In this document: positions 27,324 through 36,274 of the stretch, one piece after another
Layout: each line of letters starts with the position of its first letter
Position numbering within the stretch: the stretch's first letter is position 1
Origin: Bacteroidales bacterium
Lineage (GTDB): Bacteria; Bacteroidota; Bacteroidia; Bacteroidales; ML635J-15
Length of the DNA stretch: 49,648 nucleotides
Direction: 5' to 3'
NCBI GenBank assembly: GCA_028686735.1
Contig: JAQUBO010000006.1
Span: 1-49,648, forward strand
Program-made: the position numbers and the translations under genes
Notes under the pieces: model-generated
Seen by the model: only the letters and a program-made list of their open reading frames with translations
What the model was told of the DNA's origin: nothing
Databases searched by the model: none

Positions 27324-29933
27324 ATGAAAAAAAATTTACTTTTTGTCTTTGCACTCATATCAGTTGCTTTTGTATTTGCACAAAATGATAGTCTCAGTTA
27401 TGAAGATTTTCAAAAAAACTATCAAGACTTTATTCAACAGGAATCCCAAGCCTTTGAAAGATTTAAAGAAGAGAGAGACACTGAATTTTCGGACTTTTTA
27501 AAACAAGATTGGGAAAGTATTGAATTATTAAAACAAGGAAAACCAATTTCGTTCCCAGGACCCAAAGAAATTCCGACTTTTAAAGCCGAAAAAAGCAATA
27601 TCCCAATAAAAAAGATACCAGAAAAGAAAATTACCGAAATAAAATTAGCAGAAGCATCAAAAATTGAGATGGACTTACGACCACTCCCAAAACCCCAACC
27701 AATAACAACCAAAAAAGATTATGATTTTCGGCAAATTGATTTTTATGGAACAAATTTAGATTTTATTTTCCCAAAAAAATTTAACAATCTCAAATTATCC
27801 GAAGTAAGCGAAAAAGAAATTGCAAACTTTTGGACACAAACCTCTGAGTCTGATTATTATAGACTAATAGAGCAAATGTTAGAATATAAAAACGATCTAA
27901 ACCTTAACGACTTTGCTTTTCTGAAATTAACAGAAAAAGTTTCTGCTTCTATCTTATCAACACCTAATGAACAAAGATTATTAAGCTGGTTTTTATTATC
28001 AAAAACAGGTTACAAAATAAAAGTAGGATACGAAAAAAGAAATATACATCTGTTAGTCCCAGTCGTTAATTTAATGTACGGCTATTCATATTTTATATTC
28101 GACAACTTAAAATATTATGTTTTTGAAAAAGATTGTCAAATAGGCACTTTATACACCTATAAACAAAACTATCCTGGTGCAAATCGCATAATGAATTTTA
28201 ATATGTATATCGCTCCTTTATTTGAGGAAAATAATTTAACACGAACATTAAACTTTAATTACGATAGCAAAAATTACAACTTTAAAATAGACTATAATAA
28301 AAACCTTATAGACTTTTACGCTGATTACCCTCAAGGAGAAATTCAAATATTTTTCGATGCTGGAATATCACATACCGCAAAAGAATCTTTAGACCGCTAT
28401 ATTGATTCTGCAATTGTAAATATGGACGAAATTACCGCTGCAAACTTTCTTTTGCACTTTGTTCAAACAGCATTTAGTTATCAAACCGATGGAGAACAGT
28501 TTGGATACGAAAAATTCTTTTTCCCCGAAGAGATATTTCATTACAAACACGCCGATTGCGAAGATCGATCTGTTTTTTACAGTTATCTTATAAACGAATA
28601 CCTAAACCTTCAAGTAATTGGGTTAAATTATCCTGGACACATTGCGACTGCGGTTAAATTTAATGATAAAACCGATGGTATGTATTTCGAAATAGAAAAC
28701 GAAAGATATGTAATTTGCGATCCTACATTCATAAATGCTCCCGTTGGTGCTTGCATGCCAGAGTATGTAAAAGCAGATGTAAGTATTTTAGAACTTAATA
28801 ACAGCCATTTAAATTATAATAAAGAAGAACAAATTTGGCAACAACTAATAAATCAAGGGCTTATAAGAACAAATTATAAAAACGATATTGTTAAATCTGA
28901 TAATGGATATTTTGCAATTGGAAACCTGCAAGATTCAACTATTATAAACGGAAACTTAATAAGACTCGCTGATAACAATGAAAGCATTTTTATATGCTTT
29001 TGTAATGAACTTGGTAAAATTTCAAATTTTAAACAAATTTACGGAGACGAGTTCCTAATTACATCGGGTATATTTATCAAAAACAATCAGATTTTTATTT
29101 CTGGATATTTTAATAATAATCTAAAATTTGAGAATAATTCACTTAAAACAAAATACCACCGAGAAATGTTTATTGCAGCTTTTGACAATAATTTGGAACT
29201 TTTATGGCTAAAAAATTCAGGAGCTTTTCAAGAAAACGCATCTATAAACAATTATTTCAATTTAAGCGTTAATACTAATGGAGAAATTCTAAATAAAACA
29301 GATATAAGCGAACAATCTTTTGTAAATCAACAAGATATTATCAGTCAAGATAATGATAAAATTATTTTCTGGGGACATTTTGCTTCCATTCATCCTTACC
29401 TTGCCCAAAGCAAAATATATGATAAAAAAAGCTCTTACGAATTTGCAATAGCATTAAATGAATTAACCCAAAGTTTTTTATCAAAAAAATACGATAACAA
29501 TATTGCATCTTTATGTGCATTTCTTACAATTTTAGAAAATGGCAAAATAAAACTAAAAGGAAAAGAAATAATGGCGGCAATTACTACAATGAATCCAAAA
29601 TTTGAGGAATTTTATCCTAAACTTTATAAAAACTTAAGAGATATTGTCAAAATTAAAAGCAAAAATGATATTGTAAGCTTAAATGTTAAAACCTTAGATA
29701 ATTTTCGTTTAAACGGAATTATTATTGACAATAATGCTCGAATACACATACGTACATATACCAATGGAAACATTCAAGTATCAGTATTATCGGGGATTAA
29801 TTACCGCCCATTTTTAAGAAAACACAAAGTTAATTACTTTAAGATATATAAAAACAAAGACAAAATAATTATTAACTATGCTGCCAATAACAACCAAAAA
29901 GTAATTAAATTAAAGAAAGATTTGTTAAAATAA
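27324..29933 (+). CDS. Exported transglutaminase-like domain protein
   Basis: An 869-aa protein with signal peptide MKKNLLFVFALISVAFVFAQ. A charged, probably extended region rich in Lys, Glu and Pro follows (residues about 20-125). The centre holds a transglutaminase-like core with the expected order of catalytic residues: Cys412 in HADCEDRSVFY, His439 in YPGHIATAVKF and Asp466 in VICDPTF. The C-terminal 380 residues form a beta-rich region without a recognised family (GNLIRLADNNESIFICF). Transglutaminase-like proteins of bacteria are often thiol peptidases or amide-cleaving enzymes; the substrate is unknown. It is first in an operon with two lipoproteins and a thiamine-binding protein, which suggests that it acts in the periplasm or envelope. 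Confidence 0.85.
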   Translation: MKKNLLFVFALISVAFVFAQNDSLSYEDFQKNYQDFIQQESQAFERFKEERDTEFSDFLKQDWESIELLKQGKPISFPGPKEIPTFKAEKSNIPIKKIPEKKITEIKLAEASKIEMDLRPLPKPQPITTKKDYDFRQIDFYGTNLDFIFPKKFNNLKLSEVSEKEIANFWTQTSESDYYRLIEQMLEYKNDLNLNDFAFLKLTEKVSASILSTPNEQRLLSWFLLSKTGYKIKVGYEKRNIHLLVPVVNLMYGYSYFIFDNLKYYVFEKDCQIGTLYTYKQNYPGANRIMNFNMYIAPLFEENNLTRTLNFNYDSKNYNFKIDYNKNLIDFYADYPQGEIQIFFDAGISHTAKESLDRYIDSAIVNMDEITAANFLLHFVQTAFSYQTDGEQFGYEKFFFPEEIFHYKHADCEDRSVFYSYLINEYLNLQVIGLNYPGHIATAVKFNDKTDGMYFEIENERYVICDPTFINAPVGACMPEYVKADVSILELNNSHLNYNKEEQIWQQLINQGLIRTNYKNDIVKSDNGYFAIGNLQDSTIINGNLIRLADNNESIFICFCNELGKISNFKQIYGDEFLITSGIFIKNNQIFISGYFNNNLKFENNSLKTKYHREMFIAAFDNNLELLWLKNSGAFQENASINNYFNLSVNTNGEILNKTDISEQSFVNQQDIISQDNDKIIFWGHFASIHPYLAQSKIYDKKSSYEFAIALNELTQSFLSKKYDNNIASLCAFLTILENGKIKLKGKEIMAAITTMNPKFEEFYPKLYKNLRDIVKIKSKNDIVSLNVKTLDNFRLNGIIIDNNARIHIRTYTNGNIQVSVLSGINYRPFLRKHKVNYFKIYKNKDKIIINYAANNNQKVIKLKKDLLK

Positions 29934-29966
29934 ACTATATTTGAGCTAAATTTAAAAATGCTATTC

Positions 29967-31295
29967 ATGAAGAAAATATTTACTGTTTCGATTATATTAA
30001 TAAGCATGTCAATTGTTATAGGAGGATGTGCATCTCAACGCTACACAAAGAAAGCAGCAAAACTAGAAGCTATGGGGCAATATAGTGATGCAGCAGACTT
30101 TTATTATCAAGCTATTAAAATTAAAAACACCAATATCGAAGCATTTGCAGGACTAAAACGAACTGGTCAAATGAATTTAAGCAAAAAACTATCCGAGTTT
30201 AATAAATCATATAATAAGCAAAATAACAAAGATGCAGTTTATCTTTACGAAGATGCACGTGATTATTACAACAAAATATCAGATGTAGGAATAGATTTGA
30301 ATTTTCCATCTTTTTATACCGATTATTACGAAGAGGTTAAAAATATTTTTCTCGAAAATCAATACTATAATGCTTCTACTTTACTTACTGAAGAAAAATT
30401 TGCTGAAGCAGAAAGCATTTTTAAAGAGATTGTAAGACTACAACCCAACTACAAAGACTCAAAAGAAAAATTAATAACTGCTACTTATGAACCTAAATAC
30501 AGAGATGGATTACAAAAAATGGATCTTGGCAAATATCGTCAGGCCTACTATACCTTTGACAACATAACTAAAAAAGCAGGAGCATATAAAAGCTCTTATG
30601 ATTTAAAAGCTGAAAGCCTAAAAAAAGGCACCATTAACATAGTAATAGAAAATATTAAAAACCAAACTGGGTCAAGTGAAATTACTAATAACTTAGAAAG
30701 TAAGATAATTACTGAAATACAAAATTTTAATAACCCTTTTATAAAACTAATATATTCAGACGCTCAAATCAGAGCATCGGAAACTAACTTAAGTCTATAT
30801 TGCGAAATATCCAAATTTACATACAATAAAGGATATTTAAAAACAACAGAAAAAAAAGGATATTTACGAAAAAAAGTTAAAGTTTTAAACCGTGAAACCG
30901 AAGAGTATGAATATAAAACTCAATACGATAAAGTTACCTATAATGAGTATGAAATGTCTCGTTCTATCAGCATGAATTTTATGTATAAACTCATAAATAA
31001 ACGAACAGGAGAAATAAAATCTACTAGCTCAAAAAATTTCCTTATCAGAGATGATATTCATTATGCGAAATACTCTGGAGACAACAAAAACTTAGTACCT
31101 GGATATTGGAAATACAAAAAATTATCATCATCTGAAGATTATATTAACGACAAAAATTCTGACATTAATAGACTAAATAACCTATTAAATGCCAGATCTC
31201 AAATTAAAACTTATAACACACTATCTGCCGAAGCTATTAATAATGCTGCTGCAATTATTTCTACAGGAGTAAATAATTATGTTAATGAAAACTAA
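29967..31295 (+). CDS. TPR-like lipoprotein
   Basis: The track begins at 29958 (MLFMKKIF). The Met at 29967 gives a compact lipoprotein signal, MKKIFTVSIILISMSIVIGGC, with lipobox VIGGC. The mature part opens with TPR-like helices (AAKLEAMGQYSDAADFYYQAIKIKN, LTEEKFAEAESIFKEIVRLQPNYKDS). It ends in a beta-rich region resembling envelope assembly proteins that sum helical repeats with a C-terminal domain. Lys and Tyr are very frequent (KKGYLRKKVKVLNRETEEYEYK). It starts 33 bp after the transglutaminase-like gene and ends 7 bp before the start I prefer for the next lipoprotein, so the three are co-transcribed. The specific function is unknown. Confidence 0.85.
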   Translation: MKKIFTVSIILISMSIVIGGCASQRYTKKAAKLEAMGQYSDAADFYYQAIKIKNTNIEAFAGLKRTGQMNLSKKLSEFNKSYNKQNNKDAVYLYEDARDYYNKISDVGIDLNFPSFYTDYYEEVKNIFLENQYYNASTLLTEEKFAEAESIFKEIVRLQPNYKDSKEKLITATYEPKYRDGLQKMDLGKYRQAYYTFDNITKKAGAYKSSYDLKAESLKKGTINIVIENIKNQTGSSEITNNLESKIITEIQNFNNPFIKLIYSDAQIRASETNLSLYCEISKFTYNKGYLKTTEKKGYLRKKVKVLNRETEEYEYKTQYDKVTYNEYEMSRSISMNFMYKLINKRTGEIKSTSSKNFLIRDDIHYAKYSGDNKNLVPGYWKYKKLSSSEDYINDKNSDINRLNNLLNARSQIKTYNTLSAEAINNAAAIISTGVNNYVNEN

Positions 31296-31302
31296 ATTTA
31301 AA

Positions 31303-32670
31303 ATGAAAAAGTTCCAAATAATTCTTTGCTTGCAATTATTGGTTTTGATATCATCATGTCAAATTGGAAAAAAATATAATTACGAAAAAAAAGATATGCC
31401 CGAATGGGTTGTTAGTAAACCTCAAACCTCACTATACTACATTGGTGTAAGCTCATCACCAAAAAGAGGCTTTTTACCCGCCGACTACCAAGCAAATGCC
31501 CAACAAAAGGCTCTTGGTGATCTTGCTTCAAGTATCTCGGTAAATATTGAATCAACTTCGGTGCTATCAATAATAGAAACCAACTATAAATTAAACGAAA
31601 ACTTTTCAAGCGATATAACTGCTTCTACAAATCAAACACTTGAAAATTACGAATTAGTTGATACATGGGAAAATGAAGAGTATTATTGGGTATATTACAA
31701 ACTATCTAAAGCAGTTTATGCATCACAAAAAGCTCAACAAAAAGAACAAAGTATCCTTGATGCAAAAAATAAATATTATCAAGGAAGAGAACTGCTGGGC
31801 CGTGATTTGCACTATAATGCATTTCAGTTTTATGTAGAAGCTCTTACGGCTTTAAAACCTTATCTTGGTGAGAATACTCTCACAAATATAAATGGGGAAG
31901 ACAAAGATCTTGGAAACGAAATTTTTGTAGCAATAGCAGATTTTGTTAATAATCTTAAAATCAATTTTAATAATGATGAAATAAAAGTAAAAAAAGCTGT
32001 GGAAATTGATAATGAAATACTTTCTTTTATTATAACAGATAAAAATAATAAACCTGTATCGGGTATTCCGGTAAAAATTAATTTTACAGGCTCTGGACTT
32101 TTACGAAATTCAGAAGTGTCAGCAAATGATGGAAAAGTATATTGCTCTATACGAAAAATTACTTCACAACCTAATCATGAAACCCTTACTGTCTGTATAG
32201 ATATGCTTAGCTTTTCTCGTGCTGCAAAAGACCATATAGTACGAAGTATTATTAAAAATATGCCTGCAAGTGAAAATAAAATGAGAGTAATTGTCGAAAA
32301 ACCTAACTTAAAAATTGATTCAAAAGAAGCTGCATTTGATAATATTCGTAAAGATCAAAAACTAAAAACAACATTCGAAGGATTACTTAATAATGAGTTC
32401 TTTGTAAATCCAAACTTAAAACCAGATTTTACTCTCAAAATTACTAGCAATACCATAAAAAACGGTGAGTATTACGGCGAATCTCAAGTTATTATTAATT
32501 ACACTTTTGATCTAACAGATAATAATGGAAATATAATATTTCGTAAAACTAGATCAGATGAATACTCTGGCACAAATTATCAAGTTGCGGCAAATAAAGC
32601 ATATATCGAAGTCGCAAAATCAATCGAAAGAACAATTGTTCGCGAATTAATATCGTCAATAAATAAATAA
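31303..32670 (+). CDS. LPP20-family lipoprotein
   Basis: The track start (31279) overlaps the previous gene by 17 bp. The in-frame Met at 31303 removes the overlap and gives a normal lipoprotein signal, MKKFQIILCLQLLVLISSC. Right after it comes the LPP20 pattern, MPEWVVSKPQ, LYYIGVSSS and NAQQKALGDLASSISVNIES, followed by a helix with TNQTLENYELVDTWENEEYYWVYYKL. Residues about 240-320 resemble an Ig-like or carboxypeptidase-regulatory module (SFIITDKNNKPVSGIPVKI). LPP20 proteins are outer membrane lipoproteins of mostly unknown role. It may act with the neighbouring TPR lipoprotein. Eight bases separate it from the thiamine-binding gene downstream. Confidence 0.85.
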   Translation: MKKFQIILCLQLLVLISSCQIGKKYNYEKKDMPEWVVSKPQTSLYYIGVSSSPKRGFLPADYQANAQQKALGDLASSISVNIESTSVLSIIETNYKLNENFSSDITASTNQTLENYELVDTWENEEYYWVYYKLSKAVYASQKAQQKEQSILDAKNKYYQGRELLGRDLHYNAFQFYVEALTALKPYLGENTLTNINGEDKDLGNEIFVAIADFVNNLKINFNNDEIKVKKAVEIDNEILSFIITDKNNKPVSGIPVKINFTGSGLLRNSEVSANDGKVYCSIRKITSQPNHETLTVCIDMLSFSRAAKDHIVRSIIKNMPASENKMRVIVEKPNLKIDSKEAAFDNIRKDQKLKTTFEGLLNNEFFVNPNLKPDFTLKITSNTIKNGEYYGESQVIINYTFDLTDNNGNIIFRKTRSDEYSGTNYQVAANKAYIEVAKSIERTIVRELISSINK

Positions 32671-32678
32671 TAATATAT

Positions 32679-33002
32679 ATGTCTGTTTTAATGAATTATG
32701 CCATGTTTCCAACAGATAAGGGAGACAGTGTAAGTAAGTTTGTTAGTAAAATAATCAAATTAGTTTCAGACTCAGGTTACGAATACAAACTAAATGCAAT
32801 GGGAACTGTAATTGAAACCGAAAATCTAGAACAAGCATTAGATATTGTAAGCAAATCCTATAAAATTCTTGAGCCTTTTTCTGACAGAGTTTACGCAACA
32901 GTTAGTTTTGATATCCAAACTAATAAATCTATCGGAAGATTAGAAGGAAAAGTAAAATCTATTAAAGATAAAATGTCTGTGACTGAGGAGCAAGGCGACT
33001 GA
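32679..33002 (+). CDS. MTH1187-type thiamine-binding protein (UPF0045 family)
   Basis: A 107-aa cytoplasmic protein with a ferredoxin-like pattern: VLMNYAMFPTDKGDSVSKFV, GYEYKLNAMGTVIETENLEQALDIVSKSY and RVYATVSFDIQTNKSIGRLEGKV. This is the small thiamine-binding family that includes MTH1187 and relatives of YkoF. The family normally ends soon after RLEGKVKSI. Here the last residues (SVTEEQGD) are read from the start of a palindromic repeat (R1), which also supplies the stop codon. Last gene of the operon, 8 bp after the LPP20 lipoprotein; the functional link to those envelope proteins is unclear. Confidence 0.85.
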   Translation: MSVLMNYAMFPTDKGDSVSKFVSKIIKLVSDSGYEYKLNAMGTVIETENLEQALDIVSKSYKILEPFSDRVYATVSFDIQTNKSIGRLEGKVKSIKDKMSVTEEQGD

Positions 33003-33057
33003 GGAGCGTTGAGGTACGAAACGCATCTCGAAGCCCCGCAGCGTTAAAATCTCGAAG
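32979..33057. repeat. Palindromic repeat copy R1 (right half only)
   Basis: Carries GTGACTGAGGAGCAAGGCG, then GAGGAGCGTTGAGGTACGAA and CTCGAAGCCCCGCAGCG, identical or nearly so to the right half of R2-R4. The left arm (CGGGGCTTCGAGACGCTC) is missing. It begins inside the thiamine-binding ORF and ends at the GIY-YIG stop, so the short gap between convergent genes is essentially this repeat. Confidence 0.85.
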
Positions 33058-33345
33058 TTACCTAAACCGATAAGGCTTAGCCAATTTTGGCAAGTCATCA
33101 ACATTTCCTTCAATAAGTGCAATTTTCTTCTTTCTATTCCAACCTTGTACTTGTTTTTCACGTTTGAAAGCCCAATCTATCCGGCTATATTCTTCGTAGT
33201 ACACCAATTCCACAGGTAAATGTTTTGATGTATGATTTGCACCTTCTCCTGCTTGATGTTGTGCGATTCTTCTATCAAGATCTTTTGTGCTACCAGTATA
33301 AAAACTCCCATCAGCACATTCTAATATGTACATATATCCTTTCAA
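33058..33345 (-). CDS. GIY-YIG domain protein (UPF0213 type)
   Basis: A 95-aa protein. MYILECADGSFYTGST is the GIY-YIG core (YIL/YTG variant), followed by DLDRRIAQHQAGEGANHTSKH and LVYYEEYSRIDWAFKREKQVQGW with the expected Arg, His and Glu. Length and order match the small UPF0213/YhbQ-like group, which cleaves or nicks DNA in studied members, though most have no known job. It lies exactly between repeat R1 and repeat R2, converging on the thiamine-binding gene. Such proteins are often found among repeats, so it may be part of a mobile or repeat-associated unit. That link is inferred. Confidence 0.88.
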   Translation of the reverse strand: MKGYMYILECADGSFYTGSTKDLDRRIAQHQAGEGANHTSKHLPVELVYYEEYSRIDWAFKREKQVQGWNRKKKIALIEGNVDDLPKLAKPYRFR

Positions 33346-33380
33346 ATGGTTTTTTTTGTAAAAATAGTAAAAATATAATA

Positions 33381-33520
33381 AACCGGGGCTTCGAGACGCT
33401 CTGCTCCTCAGCCACCTACATTATTCTTATCAATAACATAGGTGACTGAGAAGCAAGGCGGCTGAGGAGCGTTGAGGTACGAAACGCATCTCGAAGCCCC
33501 GCAGCGTCTCAAAGCCCCGC
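33381..33520. repeat. Palindromic repeat copy R2 (complete)
   Basis: Begins AACCGGGGCTTCGAGACG, continues through CTCCTCAGCCACCTA, a loop ATTATTCTTATCAATAAC, then TAGGTGACTGAGAAGC and GTTGAGGTACGAAACGC, and ends CTCGAAGCCCCG. Left and right arms are complementary, so the whole ~140 bp can fold into one long hairpin. Copies R3 and R4 share the loop exactly. Confidence 0.9.
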
Positions 33521-33601
33521 CCCAAAAAAAAACTCCCCCAAAACATTATACTTCCCCAAATTTTTACTAATTTTATACTCTTATACCCATTTTAGTTTAT
33601 T

Positions 33602-36217
33602 ATGTATTATAAAGAAGACACAAAACAAAGCACAAAGAAAAGCATACAATTGCCGGGTTTTACTAAGCGACACAAAGCAATGGCAGAAAATTACTATTGT
33701 TTAAGTCACAATGCCAACACTATTGATAAAATTAATCATTTACAAAAAGCATTATCATTATATCCATTTACAATTAAGTATCATGTTGCTTATGCAATTT
33801 TAATGCGAAAACAAGGTGATATTGAGACAGCCGAACAACACGAAAAACTAGCATCTGGTCTTAAACTTGCTCGAAAAAAACAAATACAACTTGGCATTTC
33901 TGGAAGTTCTGTTTACCGAGCAGCACTTATACAATACTACACTGGGATGTTTCACGATTGGAACAAAGGATACTCAATAGCCTCCGATTTAATTAACAGC
34001 TACCGCAGCTACCGCACATGTCGGGGCTTCGAAACGTTACGCTCCTCAGCATCCTCCATTTCCACAGTTACATACAGCAAAATCGCCAACAGCCCACACA
34101 GTAGTAATCCTAAAGTTTTTGCCAAAAGCTTACAAAATTACAAACCAAAAAGCAATAATGCACGCCGACAATGGCCGGGGGCAAATGCTGCCTTATCTCG
34201 CCGCGGTGCTGCTGCAATTATTACATTTTTTGTGATGAGCTTTGCCGGTTTGCATGCCTCAGCGAGTGAAAATTCTACAAAACCTGAAATCGTTTTACAA
34301 GAAAATGTTAATTGCTTACTGCTTGATAGTCAGATAGTAGAAGATGCTAACCCGCTGTTAATCAAACAGTTACATGCCACTACTCCTGATGAAAAAATCC
34401 CGTTCGGTCTTGACCGAATTGCTTTGTTTTTACTGCTTTTACCGCTTGTGGCATTCGCTCGTTCTGCCTTATCAGGAAAGTCTAAATTGTTGTGCTACAT
34501 ACTTATTTCTAGCATCTTCGCACTAGGAATCAACACAGCAGTGCAAGGACAAGCAGCAAGCGGATGGGGAATGGTAAAAGACAATAATAATGAACGTATG
34601 AATCAAGCTCGAGTCACATACATAATGGCTGAAAATGAACTACAATGCCTCGATGTAAATACACTCAGTGATGGAATGTACTTTTTTAACAACATCGACC
34701 TCATCACAACAAACATCGAAAATAAACCAACACTTGAAGAACTCACAACATACATCGGCACAGGCCAAGATCATAATATTAACATTCAAACATTTACCCT
34801 GAGCCAGTCGAAGGGACAACCAACAAACGCAACAATGTATAACATGCTCGGTCAACCAATAACAACAATCAATCCAGAATGGGACGGAGAACTCGCTCAT
34901 TATTATTGGGACGGAAGCGTAAACGGACAAGAACTCCCAGTAGGAAGTTACATTTTTACAACAGCAGTTAATGGCGAACAATTCACGCAAAAAGTTATGC
35001 AACTCAACAACGGCTCATTTATTGGCGACAATTATCAAGTTGAAGAAAAAAATCTTATGAACAACAAATCTTCACAAACAGTTGAAAAAAAATTCTACGT
35101 TGAATTAACACCAGACCCTAACGGCGATCAATTCCTACCACAAGTAGATACTGTATGGCTACACGAAGGAACAGATAATGAAGTCTTTCATTACGTAGAA
35201 CCTATTCCTGCAACTATTGATCAATACTTCAAACTCGTTGACAGCAACACTCGAGAAGGATTAGAAAATTTTACTATTCGTGCGCGAGATACAGATGCAA
35301 GTGGAGAAATTCTTGACAGCTCATTAACTAACGCAAACGGAATCGCGCTCTTAGAAAATATTCCTGAAGACGCATTACTCTATTTAGAATACGGACCAGA
35401 ATTTAGTAACGGCGCAGACACCTCATACTACTCAAGCAAAGGAAACAAATGGCAAATGCTACCAGACACCTGGTTTGCAAACGACACCATAAGTCCGGAC
35501 ACTGTAAAACTCGCTCTTCCAAACAAAAACTTAATCATCCCACAAACAATAAACGATCCAGCACCAGCAACAATCTGGACACCTGCAAGTTATATTAGAG
35601 AACTAGTTGGATATGATCAAATTGCAGGAGAAGATTTTGTAAATATCGAACAAGCTTGTCGAAATGAAATACGGATTTGGATAGATGAAGAAAGTTTTAC
35701 ATCCTTGCAATTAGAAAATATGGAAAATTTATTACAAGATATAGATAGTTTATTTTACGGGACCGAACAATTTACCTACACAATTGTTGAAGATAGTATT
35801 AACACGGAAAATCTATCTTATATGAGCGATTATCATCACAGCGAAAATTATTACCCTGGAGAACTTGGCTATAACATCAGAGACGGACCCGGACACGTTA
35901 GCCCCAAATCAAAATCTTACAACGAATTTATTATTAACGAACAAAATACAGACAATATGAGAATAATTTTAGGAGGTAATATTTGGACCTCAACATACGA
36001 TGAAGAATTCATAAAAGAAACAGTGATGAGACTTAACGAATTTCAAAACGTAACATCACGACCAAGCTTTGGAAACCTCATGCCAACATACCCTAATTAT
36101 TTTGATAGAGCAATAACACGAACAATTCGAGTTAATCATTATAACCGTGTAAGCTTAAGTGACGAACGAGTACAAAGTTTTAGTTTAGAACATTTACAAG
36201 ATTATTTTAACGAATAA
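33602..36217 (+). CDS. Chimeric membrane/secreted-like protein of unknown function
   Basis: An 871-aa ORF I do not recognise as a whole. Residues 1-150 look helical, with a TPR feel (INHLQKALSLYPFTIKYHVAYAILMRKQGD). A repeat-derived peptide, RGFETLRSSAS, follows near 140. Hydrophobic segments lie at about 200-220 (AAAIITFFVMSFAGLHASAS), 268-290 (DRIALFLLLLPLVAFARSAL) and 296-317. After GWGMVKDNNNERMNQARVTY (carboxypeptidase-regulatory-like) comes a T9SS type A/FlgD-like module in the middle of the protein (TMYNMLGQPI, YYWDGSVNGQELPVGSYIFTT), not at the end where it normally sits. The C-terminal 400 residues are novel. Codon use is richer in C-ending codons than in neighbours, suggesting transfer. 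It lies between repeats R2 and R3. It might be a fusion of once separate genes. Confidence 0.65.
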   Translation: MYYKEDTKQSTKKSIQLPGFTKRHKAMAENYYCLSHNANTIDKINHLQKALSLYPFTIKYHVAYAILMRKQGDIETAEQHEKLASGLKLARKKQIQLGISGSSVYRAALIQYYTGMFHDWNKGYSIASDLINSYRSYRTCRGFETLRSSASSISTVTYSKIANSPHSSNPKVFAKSLQNYKPKSNNARRQWPGANAALSRRGAAAIITFFVMSFAGLHASASENSTKPEIVLQENVNCLLLDSQIVEDANPLLIKQLHATTPDEKIPFGLDRIALFLLLLPLVAFARSALSGKSKLLCYILISSIFALGINTAVQGQAASGWGMVKDNNNERMNQARVTYIMAENELQCLDVNTLSDGMYFFNNIDLITTNIENKPTLEELTTYIGTGQDHNINIQTFTLSQSKGQPTNATMYNMLGQPITTINPEWDGELAHYYWDGSVNGQELPVGSYIFTTAVNGEQFTQKVMQLNNGSFIGDNYQVEEKNLMNNKSSQTVEKKFYVELTPDPNGDQFLPQVDTVWLHEGTDNEVFHYVEPIPATIDQYFKLVDSNTREGLENFTIRARDTDASGEILDSSLTNANGIALLENIPEDALLYLEYGPEFSNGADTSYYSSKGNKWQMLPDTWFANDTISPDTVKLALPNKNLIIPQTINDPAPATIWTPASYIRELVGYDQIAGEDFVNIEQACRNEIRIWIDEESFTSLQLENMENLLQDIDSLFYGTEQFTYTIVEDSINTENLSYMSDYHHSENYYPGELGYNIRDGPGHVSPKSKSYNEFIINEQNTDNMRIILGGNIWTSTYDEEFIKETVMRLNEFQNVTSRPSFGNLMPTYPNYFDRAITRTIRVNHYNRVSLSDERVQSFSLEHLQDYFNE
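34017..34058. repeat. Repeat fragment R5 inside the coding region
   Basis: CGGGGCTTCGAAACGTTACG and CTCCTCAGC match the left arm of R2-R4 (CGGGGCTTCGAGACGCTCTG, CTCCTCAGCC). It is read in frame as RGFETLRSSAS in the 871-aa protein, so the repeat has become coding sequence or the ORF crosses it by chance. Confidence 0.7.
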
Positions 36218-36241
36218 CATTTTTAATTCTAAAAAAATAAC

Positions 36242-36261
36242 TGAACGTCAAATGACGTTCA
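36242..36261 (-). terminator. Hairpin terminator between convergent ORFs
   Basis: TGAACGTCA-AA-TGACGTTCA forms a perfect 9-bp stem. On the minus strand it is followed by GTTATTTTTTTAG, which suits termination of the 36275-37000 ORF. It may also serve the plus-strand gene ending at 36217. Confidence 0.6.
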
Positions 36262-36274
36262 TAAAAATAAAAAA

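Noticed and set aside
33225-33449. 74-codon plus-strand ORF across repeat R2
   Set aside because: It is antisense to the GIY-YIG gene and continues into the palindromic repeat.
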